Source of the DNA: SYOC01 sp964441775
GTDB lineage: Bacteria > Desulfobacterota > Binatia > Bin18
NCBI GenBank assembly: GCA_964441775.1
Contig: CAYTVL010000008.1
Location: forward strand, 115,593-179,592
Length of the DNA: 64,000 bases
Direction: 5' to 3'
The notes under the pieces were generated by a model that had not been told where the DNA came from, ran no database searches, and worked only from the letters and a program-made list of their open reading frames with translations. This document shows, piece after piece, positions 57,881 through 64,000 of this stretch. Position 1 is the stretch's first letter, and each line of letters starts with the position of its first letter. Both the position numbers and the translations under genes were made by a program.

Positions 57881-58282
57881 ATGCAGCAGCAAAAAGTAAA
57901 AGTCACAAGCACACGGAAAGCAGCAGTAAAAACGACAAGCAAGGCGGCGACTCGCGCACCTCGACAAGCACAACGAGAAGGGACGCGCGTGAAGGGAGTG
58001 CGCGATCCCAATGCGCCTATATTGACGCCATGTTCATTACGCGGCCCCGACGGACAAGTTCGTCCCGGTTGGGAACTCTGGGTGGGAGATATCTTGTTTG
58101 GCCGCGCGGATACGCAAGAAAGCCTGATGCAATACTACACGCGGATTCACGAACCGATGCCGAGCGGGCATTGGAAGGATCGTTCGTGGCAAGGGGCGCC
58201 CAAGGTTGCGCGTCGTCAACGAAGCGCGCAATATGACGAGTACGACGACGATCAGCAATTTGATGCCGCTATGTGGGATTGA
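57881..58282 (+). CDS. Small protein with basic N-terminal tail and acidic C-terminus
   Basis: From the ATG at 57881 (GAGAGG upstream) the product is 133 residues. The first 40 residues are Lys/Ala/Thr-rich (KVKVTSTRKAAVKTTSKAATRAP-type, histone-H1-like composition). The middle has PNAPILTPCSLRGPDGQVRPGWELWVGDILFGRADTQESLMQYY, which looks like a compact domain I do not recognise. The end is acidic (YDEYDDDQQFD). The basic tail suggests nucleic-acid binding. Its stop lies a few bases inside the next reading frame, so translation of the HAD gene may be coupled. Confidence 0.6.
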   Translation: MQQQKVKVTSTRKAAVKTTSKAATRAPRQAQREGTRVKGVRDPNAPILTPCSLRGPDGQVRPGWELWVGDILFGRADTQESLMQYYTRIHEPMPSGHWKDRSWQGAPKVARRQRSAQYDEYDDDQQFDAAMWD

Positions 58283-59013
58283 AGGTGAGCCAACGGCTGA
58301 AAGCAATTTTTTTCGATTTAGATGGCACTTTACTCGATGACGGTGACGCCATCTCGCACGCCTTAACACTCGCTTGCCACACTGTTCACAACCGTTGGCC
58401 GGAAATCGATGCCAGCGTACTTGCCACTGTCTATCGACAAGTGTCAGAGGCGGCATGGAGTAATTACGACCGTGAGCTTCGTCATTTGGTGCACCCGGAA
58501 GCCATGATCGCCTCCGTCTGGCGCGCCGCGCTGGCGCACTGGCAAGTGGATGATCCAAGCACGGAGCGCGAGGCTGCTGAAGTGTACTGGACGCATCGCC
58601 TCCGCAATTGTCTTCCCTATGCTGATGTGTCGCCCCACTTGGAAGAGCTAGCCACGAAGTTTCCTCTGTATCTTCTCACCAATGGTGCTCCAGCCATGCA
58701 ACGCGCCAAAGTGACCGCATCCGGGCTGGCCTCGTTTTTTCAGCGTGTGTTTGTAGGTGGAGATTTTCTGCGCGGCAAGCCGGACCAAGCGATTTTTCGC
58801 GCAGCCTTGACTGCGGCCAACTGTCAACCCTTCCAGGCCGTGCATATCGGCGATTCTCTCACCCATGACATCGCTGGCGCTCAAGGCGTGGGTGTCGCCG
58901 GCGTATGGCTCAATCGTAAAAGTCTCCCTTCTCCCGACGCGGCGCCGTTACCGGAGGGCGCGATCTCCACCTTGGCTGAGCTGTGGCGATGTTTAGAGAA
59001 ACTCTCCGTCTAA
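58273..59013 (+). CDS. HAD family hydrolase (subfamily IA)
   Basis: The frame gives 246 residues from the GTG at 58273; a TTG at 58279 or GTG at 58285 may be the true start, and no good ribosome site decides it. Motif I is IFFDLDGTLLDD, motif II is in YLLTNGAP, the conserved Lys lies in LRGKPDQAIF and motif III/IV in IGDSLTHDIAGAQGVG. This is the phosphoglycolate phosphatase/YjjG-like branch, a phosphatase or dehalogenase of unknown substrate. The start overlaps the upstream hypothetical gene by ten bases. Confidence 0.9.
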   Translation: MGLKVSQRLKAIFFDLDGTLLDDGDAISHALTLACHTVHNRWPEIDASVLATVYRQVSEAAWSNYDRELRHLVHPEAMIASVWRAALAHWQVDDPSTEREAAEVYWTHRLRNCLPYADVSPHLEELATKFPLYLLTNGAPAMQRAKVTASGLASFFQRVFVGGDFLRGKPDQAIFRAALTAANCQPFQAVHIGDSLTHDIAGAQGVGVAGVWLNRKSLPSPDAAPLPEGAISTLAELWRCLEKLSV

Positions 59014-59194
59014 ATTGTAAAAAACTCTCTTCACTCCGATTTTCCGTTTTGCTCAGCACGCTTCAGCGAAAATTCACTTTTTTGTCACTCCGGTGTCGTC
59101 GACCCTGTAATCAAATCGGTGAAACACTGAGGTTTACCTCTGCATCTTGTGGTATGCTGAAAGAAAACAAAACGAAAAGAAGGACTGCGTTCGT

Positions 59195-59737
59195 ATGCTG
59201 CTTATCCTGGATGTCGACTATACCTTGAACCGCTTTTATCCACCCTCGATCCGCGACTTCGCCCCGCCAGAAATTCTTGATGACAACAACCCCCAATTGT
59301 GGGACTGGATCGTCGATCATCTAAGTACGGTCGAATATCCCGTGCATGAAACCGCAGTCGAGGTGCTCCAACACCTCAACCGGTGTGACCCGCTCGTCGT
59401 CGTGAGCACTGGACGGCCGGAAGCCTTACGAGAAGTGACGGACCGTTGGTTGCGCCAATTTTTCCAGTTCGAGCATTTATTCATGCGCTCCAACGGCGAT
59501 TTTCGCGTTAATGCGGAAGTCAAACGGGACGCGTTGACGCGCGACATCATTCCTCTTGCTGAAGGTCGGGAACTGTTTGCATTTGAAGACGACGCTGGGT
59601 CGCTGCGCATGTATGAAGAAGCCGGGGTACGACCTTTTGCCGCACCAGACTGCTGGGAAAAATTACACCCACATGTGCGAGAGGATCACCACCCTGCTGT
59701 CATGCAGGCAATCTTGAAAGATTTTATTTTGTTCTAA
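59195..59737 (+). CDS. HAD-like hydrolase, second copy type
   Basis: From the ATG at 59195, with AAGAAGGAC upstream, the product is 180 residues. Motif I reads LILDVDYTLN (Asp-x-Asp-x-Thr), motif II is VVVSTGRPE, a Lys lies in EVKRDAL and motif III is FAFEDDAGSLRMYEEAG. It differs from the neighbouring HAD gene, having a small cap with LWDWIVDHLSTVEYPV. The family is mostly phosphatases; the closest theme is trehalose-phosphatase or polynucleotide-phosphatase-like, but I cannot assign a substrate. Confidence 0.85.
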   Translation: MLLILDVDYTLNRFYPPSIRDFAPPEILDDNNPQLWDWIVDHLSTVEYPVHETAVEVLQHLNRCDPLVVVSTGRPEALREVTDRWLRQFFQFEHLFMRSNGDFRVNAEVKRDALTRDIIPLAEGRELFAFEDDAGSLRMYEEAGVRPFAAPDCWEKLHPHVREDHHPAVMQAILKDFILF

Positions 59738-59771
59738 ACAGTGCTCGGGTGGTCCGGGTGACTCCAAGAAA

Positions 59772-59864
59772 TGTCATTTTGAGGAGCGCAGCGACGAAGA
59801 ATCTCAAGAGGGCAGGAACTACGCGAGATTCTTCGCCTTCACTTTGTTTCGGCTCAGAATGACA
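59772..59864. repeat. Imperfect inverted-repeat element (intergenic palindrome)
   Basis: The left arm at 59772-59805 starts TGTCATTTTGAG and ends GAAGAATCTC. The right arm at 59825-59864 starts GAGATTCTTCG and ends CTCAGAATGACA. The arms are near reverse complements over about 30 bases, separated by about 20 bases. The words GTCATTCTGAG and AAGAATCTC match a palindromic repeat commonly seen in intergenic DNA of environmental bacteria. It lies between two convergent genes and could also act as a transcription barrier. Confidence 0.7.
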
Positions 59865-59891
59865 ACCTCTCGCTTCTTGCGCGCCAGGACA

Positions 59892-61610
59892 TCACGCCTG
59901 CGGGACGACCGGCAACACCACGTGCGAAGATTGCACTCCGCCATGAAAGACGCGCTGAACAGCGGTGCGACCGTGTTGTTCCGTAGCAATGTCTCCACCT
60001 GTGTTGAGGTTTCGGTCAAAGCGAGGGAAATTACTACTTGACACTTGCAAGCGAATGCGGTAGCCGGGCGCGAACACATAGCTAGTCGAACCGAGCTGGA
60101 TGCAATAGGCGTACACCCGTCCAGGCTCAAGTAACTCAGCCCGCGAAAGTGAATTGCGATAGCGGGCCCGCAGAATGCCGTCGCAAAGATTTAGCGCCCG
60201 ACCATCCGGGGCTACCGCTACCAGTTTCGCGGTGAAGTCGGAGTCCAGCCCGTCGGTGGCGGCATAGATGAGCGCCTCGACTGGCCCCGTCACTTCCAGC
60301 GGCTCGGTGAGCGGCTCGGAAGTATACACCAACACATCGTCTCGTTCTTCCACGGCTCGTTGGTCCTGTGGCCCGGCGCTCTGCGCGCCCGGCATCAATG
60401 TACATCCGCCACAAGTGGGCACGGGCTGTTCAGGGTCATACAGAAAGACATCGCTCGCCCCGCGAGTCAGGGACTGCTTCAGCAAACGTCCATTACCGCG
60501 CAGGCTATTCGCGCGTCCGTCGCTGGTCAGGTAGAACGGCGTGGCCACTGCTCGTGCGAGCGGCCATTCATCTTCATTGCGCCACACATTCGGCCCCATG
60601 ACGAACAGACGCACAGAGGCGCCGGTATCCGGGGCATCGCGCAAACAATGATCGAACCAATCCAGATGCGCCCCTCCGAGGTCAACGGCGTCGGGCAAGG
60701 CTCCTGGACCAAAGTCAACATCGCCAACCACGCGATTAAATAAACCGTGCAGCCACGGACCAACAATTAAGCGTTGATTTTCCCGTGCTCGTGTGCTTTT
60801 GCCGTGCTTGCGCATGCCAGCAAAATTGCGCAGCGTGCCTTCGAGAAAAATGTCGTACCAGCCGCCGATATGCAGCGCGGCGACATCAATCTGGGAATAT
60901 TTTGACTCGATGCGGACATGTTCCCAAAATTCGTCGAGCGAGGGATGCTTGAGCCAGGTGCGATAATGATCCATGAGCCCCGGCACGGTTGCCGGTGGAA
61001 AGTCCGCGAGCGGCAAATTTCGATAGGTCTTCTCCATACCAAAAATTGAGCCGTAGAGTTTTTTCCGCGCGTCCGCCGGTCCATCGGTCAGTCGAGTGAT
61101 CGTCTCGGTCGCCATTCCCGCCGTCCAGAACTGGATGAAGCCTTGCTGAAATGCGCCGCCTTGGTATGTCCACCCTTCGTAGTAGTCAGAGGACGTGATT
61201 GTCGGCGCGATCACTTTCAACGCTGGCGGCGTCGCTGTGGCGGTCAACCACTGTGTGGCGCCAAAATACGAAGCGCCGTACATGCCGACATTGCCATTGG
61301 ACCATGGTTGCGTAGCGCACCAGGCCACCGTATCGAATCCATCTTCAGCTTCACCCGCGAACAGTGAAAATTGCCCGTCCGATTTGAAGCGGCCTCTGGT
61401 GTCCTGAATGACCACGACATAGTCACGTCGCGCCGCCCGGACCGGGCTTAACAACGACAACGAGATTGGCGACAAGTCTTTGCTGTACGGCAAACGCGCG
61501 AGTAACACCGGATGCCGGGCTGCATCATCCGGACGATAAATGTCCGCCCGAAGCGTGACGCCGTCGCGCATAGCAATAGGAACGTGGCAATCAATTTTGA
61601 TCGAGTCCAT
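59892..61610 (-). CDS. CocE/NonD family hydrolase (X-Pro dipeptidyl-peptidase-like esterase)
   Basis: The 572-residue protein is an alpha/beta hydrolase with a C-terminal jelly-roll domain, as in cocaine esterase and glutaryl-7-ACA acylase. The nucleophile elbow is GMYGASYFG near residues 108-116, within the pattern GNVGMYGASYFGATQW. The start (IDCHVPIAMRDGVTLRADIYRP) is typical. The C-terminal X-Pro domain covers about residues 340-560, with DFTAKLVAVAPDGRALNLCDGILRARY. It would split esters or amides of unknown structure. Its promoter region carries two GGGGGTAT words. Confidence 0.93.
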   Translation of the reverse strand: MDSIKIDCHVPIAMRDGVTLRADIYRPDDAARHPVLLARLPYSKDLSPISLSLLSPVRAARRDYVVVIQDTRGRFKSDGQFSLFAGEAEDGFDTVAWCATQPWSNGNVGMYGASYFGATQWLTATATPPALKVIAPTITSSDYYEGWTYQGGAFQQGFIQFWTAGMATETITRLTDGPADARKKLYGSIFGMEKTYRNLPLADFPPATVPGLMDHYRTWLKHPSLDEFWEHVRIESKYSQIDVAALHIGGWYDIFLEGTLRNFAGMRKHGKSTRARENQRLIVGPWLHGLFNRVVGDVDFGPGALPDAVDLGGAHLDWFDHCLRDAPDTGASVRLFVMGPNVWRNEDEWPLARAVATPFYLTSDGRANSLRGNGRLLKQSLTRGASDVFLYDPEQPVPTCGGCTLMPGAQSAGPQDQRAVEERDDVLVYTSEPLTEPLEVTGPVEALIYAATDGLDSDFTAKLVAVAPDGRALNLCDGILRARYRNSLSRAELLEPGRVYAYCIQLGSTSYVFAPGYRIRLQVSSSNFPRFDRNLNTGGDIATEQHGRTAVQRVFHGGVQSSHVVLPVVPQA

Positions 61611-61767
61611 ACTTCTCCCCTATGTGATTGATTCTACTAGAGAAGCTTTATCCTCTACCATCAGAATACCCCCAGATATACCCCCATACTACGCTGCATA
61701 TGTCGAATGCCTGAGCCGCTACGGCATCTCCTCCAAGAGTACAGTGGGAGACTGTTTCCTCTCGCTT

Positions 61768-61808
61768 AGAAGGGCGACCGTAGCCACATCTCCGTCGCCC
61801 TTCTTTTT
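61768..61808 (+). terminator. Intrinsic terminator
   Basis: AGAAGGGCGAC (61768-61778) pairs perfectly with GTCGCCCTTCT (61794-61804), and five T residues close the signal. The loop is 15 bases. No plus-strand gene directly precedes it, so a small RNA or remnant gene may lie at about 61620-61767. Confidence 0.75.
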
Positions 61809-61879
61809 GTATCGAGTCTTGGCGCATCTGACTTCCACCACGATTGTTCTGCGGTAGAGTGAAAAGGCTACTTCTCCCG

Positions 61880-61920
61880 GAGGGGCAGTAACGACCCCCC
61901 GCTATTGCCCCTCTTTTTTT
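61880..61920 (+). terminator. Intrinsic terminator
   Basis: GAGGGGCA (61880-61887) pairs with TGCCCCTC (61906-61913) and seven T residues follow. The second terminator in 120 bases on the same strand, it may end a short transcript beginning after 61808 or back up the first. Confidence 0.75.
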
Positions 61921-62074
61921 GCCTGCCCCTACGCTACTCTGGGGCGCTTCCCTTCCGCAGCAGCCTCCCTCCTTCTTACTGCTTCCATTGGGATGGAACT
62001 GGAAGTACCTTAAAAAAGCAGACTGGCCTTTCTTCACCTTGTGTGAGTCCAGTCGCAGAAAGGAAGAGAAGCGC

Positions 62075-62335
62075 ATGATTCAAGGAGAACACAAAGGAAA
62101 GAGAGCGCTCCTGCTATTGCTCTTGACGCTCGGACTGACAGCCGGAAGCCTCGCCAGCTCGGTGACGCCAGCCGACGCACGGTGGGTGCGACGATTTGAG
62201 CGTGCGTGGAACTGTTCGTTCTTGCGGCAGCTCGGTGACGCCAGCCGACGCACGGTGGGTGCGACGCTGCCATTGGGAACACCGTCACCACCACCAGGTG
62301 AAGGTCTGCCATCGTGTATGGCGCAGACACGATGA
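62075..62335 (+). CDS. Small secreted protein with an internal out-of-frame duplication
   Basis: The 86-residue product has a signal peptide (ALLLLLLTLGLTAGSLA) and an AGGAAGAG site upstream of the ATG. The mature part contains two copies of a 39-base repeat, 73 bases apart, read in different phases: once as SSVTPADARWVRR and once as QLGDASRRTVGAT. The rest (PLGTPSPPPGEGLPSCMAQTR) is not recognised. The duplication probably changed the original C-terminus, so the gene may be damaged. No function can be given. Confidence 0.5.
   Translation: MIQGEHKGKRALLLLLLTLGLTAGSLASSVTPADARWVRRFERAWNCSFLRQLGDASRRTVGATLPLGTPSPPPGEGLPSCMAQTR
62155..62266. repeat. 39-bp direct repeat, two copies 73 bases apart
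   Basis: Positions 62155-62193 and 62228-62266 are identical over 39 bases, beginning CAGCTCGGTGACG and ending GGGTGCGACG. The spacing is not a multiple of three, so the copies are read in different frames of the small secreted protein. It is a local duplication of unknown age, or possibly an assembly effect. Confidence 0.8.
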
Positions 62336-62794
62336 CTAGAGCACCCCGCAAACGGTACCCGAAAAGAAAGAGACGATACCGTCACCCATCACCCACCATC
62401 GCGGCGGGCTCGCCTGCTTAGTGATCAGCACAGGGGAAACCAGGAGGCGGTAAGAGAACAGGAAGAGAAATTCCCCCTGTGTAACGAGAGTCATCGGGCG
62501 GTGGCGGAGAAAAGTGAATGCTGACCTGCCACTCGCCCATGGCCCCGTGGCTTTCCCTGTTCCGGCGCTGGAGCAGGTAACGGCACCGTGGCGCGGCCTG
62601 TCTGGCTCCCAGAATTCTCGCGGAGCGATACGCTGAAAGACGTGTAGTCATCCTCGTCAGAGGGGTGCTCAGCCTACCAGCAACATCAGAACCATCACGT
62701 CCCCCTTTTCCCCTGCTGCGGTCTGCCACGGCCGACTTTCATAGCCCTCAGTGAGCGCTACAGTTGAGGGAGGTCTCCTCGGAAAGGAATCCCC
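62336..62794. other. Long gap without a supported gene
   Basis: Frames are present on both strands here but none has a domain, a signal peptide or a convincing ribosome site. The sequence is G/C-rich and includes no clear terminator. It may belong to a region of decayed or foreign DNA between the CocE and DedA genes. Confidence 0.45.
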
Positions 62795-62911
62795 ATGACC
62801 AATCTTTCACTCCAACTTTGGAGCTGGTTTGGCAACAGTCCGTACAACCTGGGGTTCCTACTCCTGTCGGTGGCTCTTGTCCTGGCCGTCTCATTCCTGT
62901 TTGAAGATTAG
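62795..62911 (+). CDS. Possible 38-residue single-span membrane peptide
   Basis: An ATG at 62795, behind AAAGGAA at about six bases, opens 38 codons that end at a TAG. The product has a short polar head (TNLSLQLWSWFGNS), a hydrophobic span (LGFLLLSVALVLAVSFL) and a two-acid end (ED). The composition fits a real small membrane protein, but so short a frame can occur by chance. It is unlike KdpF in sequence, and no transporter genes are beside it. Confidence 0.4.
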   Translation: MTNLSLQLWSWFGNSPYNLGFLLLSVALVLAVSFLFED

Positions 62912-63085
62912 AGACGGACTGTACGCGCCGCAGCCCAAGGCGTGAACGCAAAGCCTTGTGGTCCGGGATAGATGTTCGCCCCGATAGGGCAGAGCGAGAA
63001 AAGCCCTCCACGGCACCGTCAGGGCTGTGCAGCCCCTCATACTGCAACATCACAGGCTTCTCGTTCTGACCGCTCGGGGCAGCAT

Positions 63086-63703
63086 TTACGTGTTCTTCCT
63101 AGCGGCCCGAGTGCGCCACAGCCACGTCAGGGCCACCACGAGCAGCAGCGCGCCGCCCACGGTCGTACTTACACGCCCCACCCAGCGGTCAGCGACCTGC
63201 CAACTCGCCCCACATCCGTAGCCCAGCACCACACAGCTCAGTGACCAGAGGAAACCACCCAGGACATTGTAGGGAAGAAACTGCCGATAGGGCATGCGCG
63301 AAGCGCCCGCCACAAAGGGGGCCAGCGCCCGTAAGAAGCCAATGAACCGCCCCAAAAAAACCGTCTTGCCTCCATGGTGGGCAAAGAAACCATCGACACG
63401 TTCTACGCGCTCCGCACGTACCCCCACCCAGCGCCCAAAGCGGAGCAGCCAGGGCCGACCCAGACGATGTCCCAGCGTATAGCCAAGGGTATCCCCGAGG
63501 ATGCCGCCGGTCGTGACCACCACCAGGAGGTCACCCAGTTCCAGCAGGCCTTGCGCGGCGAGGAAGCCGCTAAAGATGACCAGCGTCTCTCCGGGCACGA
63601 GCAGACCCACAAACGCCGCGGATTTCAGCGTGGCGCCGAGGCCGATCAGAAGATAGCTCCAGTGCCCCAGCCGGCTCACCAAGGCGAGTAAGGAATCCAG
63701 CAT
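63086..63703 (-). CDS. DedA family membrane protein (SNARE-associated type)
   Basis: The 205-residue protein is a DedA/TVP38-type membrane protein, a family linked to undecaprenyl-phosphate or lipid flipping and to membrane stress. Landmarks are GLLVPGETLVIFSGFLAAQG near residues 33-52, GGILGDTLGYTLGHRLG near 65-81, and FLGRFIGFLRALAPFVAGASRMPYRQFLPYNVLGG near 117-150, the family's conserved amphipathic region. About five hydrophobic segments are predicted. An AAGGAGAG site lies upstream at slightly long spacing. Confidence 0.93.
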   Translation of the reverse strand: MLDSLLALVSRLGHWSYLLIGLGATLKSAAFVGLLVPGETLVIFSGFLAAQGLLELGDLLVVVTTGGILGDTLGYTLGHRLGRPWLLRFGRWVGVRAERVERVDGFFAHHGGKTVFLGRFIGFLRALAPFVAGASRMPYRQFLPYNVLGGFLWSLSCVVLGYGCGASWQVADRWVGRVSTTVGGALLLVVALTWLWRTRAARKNT

Positions 63704-64000
63704 AAGAGCATTACTCTCCTTCTAGCATCCGCTCCCTGATTCCCATTCTCGACGCAGCGTTCTCTGTGGTCTGACGTGTGGGAGAGATCGAAACGGATGG
63801 CCTGAGTGAGTTTTTCCTCTTGATGCTGAGTGCATAGCATTGGTGTCCGTTGATCCGTTGCACAGCGTTTCCTCTAAGGAATGTATTGCGTCTTCTTCGC
63901 AGTGCATCCAGCCTACCAAAAATGGACGAAGACAGCACAGGCTTGACTTAGGACTATGAGACAAAACCTTCCACTTGCGTTATCCTAACAGGTCAAGAGC
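63704..64000. other. Right-edge stretch without a supported gene
   Basis: Nothing recognisable is coded here. Two overlapping minus-strand frames lack any family signature. The DedA ribosome site is at about 63717-63723. No terminator or repeat of note was seen before the window end. Confidence 0.45.

Larger units (their letters stand above)
61611..62074. other. Gene-poor region with two terminators and GGGGGTAT repeats
   Basis: This 464-base stretch between the divergent CocE gene and the small secreted protein has no gene I can support. On the minus strand it holds two direct TGGGGGTAT words 13 bases apart (near 61667-61688), upstream of the CocE start. On the plus strand it holds two intrinsic terminators (61768-61808 and 61880-61920) with no obvious upstream gene. 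A short transcript or a lost gene would explain the terminators. Confidence 0.55.

Noticed and set aside
61648..62076. Minus-strand frame of 142 codons
   Set aside because: It runs antisense through both terminators and has no family pattern; the composition is that of non-coding sequence.
62418..62729. Minus-strand frame of 103 codons in the sparse region
   Set aside because: It is rich in Arg/Pro/Ser without a domain, signal peptide or clear ribosome site.
1..64000. tRNA genes, rRNA, CRISPR arrays, IS elements and transposases
   Set aside because: No T-loop/cloverleaf pattern, no regularly spaced direct repeats and no transposase or integrase protein was recognised by reading the window; a tRNAscan or CRISPR search could still find a weak case.

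Overview
The window is an ordinary-looking bacterial chromosome segment of roughly 54% G+C, densely coded on both strands, with no rRNA, no convincing tRNA, no CRISPR array and no intact mobile element. The housekeeping gene order (rpmH-rnpA-yidD-yidC-khpB-mnmE-mnmG-rsmG-parA-parB followed directly by atpX/F-H-A-G-D-C, and recA-recX-alaS) is what I associate with Deltaproteobacteria/Desulfobacterota-like genomes. The accessory genes (F420-type luciferase-like oxidoreductase, CoA-transferases, D-aminoacylase-like amidohydrolase, CocE/NonD hydrolase, class III cyclase with TolB-like and TPR regions) suggest an uncultivated soil or sediment relative. That placement is inference from content and gene order only.

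Layout. 1-201: the N-terminus of a sensor histidine kinase runs off the left edge. 572-4129 (minus): mltG, a Gln/Pro-rich membrane protein and a MoxR ATPase form a tight unit. 4306-10374: a YCF48-like beta-propeller protein and an RND/MMPL transporter (minus) lie divergently from a second RND protein (plus) that has lost the membrane acidic motif. 10461-13767 (minus): FAD-linked oxidase and typA. 13961-14536: gfa. 14537-14859: a hairpin-rich gap. 14860-24398: the rpmH/rnpA-to-parAB block, in which rpmH lies entirely inside the only available rnpA reading frame. It also holds two parS-like inverted repeats and a tiny LAGLIDADG-type protein between rsmG and parA. 24525-30532: the F1 and stalk genes of ATP synthase (b', b, delta, alpha, gamma, beta, epsilon); subunits a and c are not in the window.

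30585-34063 (minus): SH3/coiled-coil membrane protein, luciferase-like oxidoreductase, fused 3-oxoacid CoA-transferase and an FxLYD-like anchor protein. 34150-38763 (plus): small conserved protein, zinc alcohol dehydrogenase, acetyl-CoA hydrolase/transferase, cinA and thpR. 38856-45059 (plus): recA, an NTF2-like protein, recX, alaS, phoH and ybeY, with phoH and ybeY overlapping by about 180 bp. 45086-45532 (minus): rimI. 45533-48221 is poorer in genes: a decayed S53-peptidase tail with its terminator, a small secreted protein, a ComEA-like protein and a Cys-rich lipoprotein. 48222-52686: uvrC and comEC.

52867-64000 is a series of single genes: D-aminoacylase-like protein, cyclase/TPR protein, SDR, two HAD hydrolases, CocE hydrolase and DedA protein, with a long sparse stretch (61611-63085) between the last two.

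The genes cover translation and RNA maturation, membrane-protein insertion, chromosome partition, energy conversion, DNA repair and possibly DNA uptake (recA, recX, comEA, comEC, cinA), plus acyl-CoA chemistry. The most unusual signals are the Thermus-like nesting of rpmH in rnpA, the split parS-like repeats, the degenerate RND paralogue and several palindromic intergenic elements, one of them inside the atp operon.
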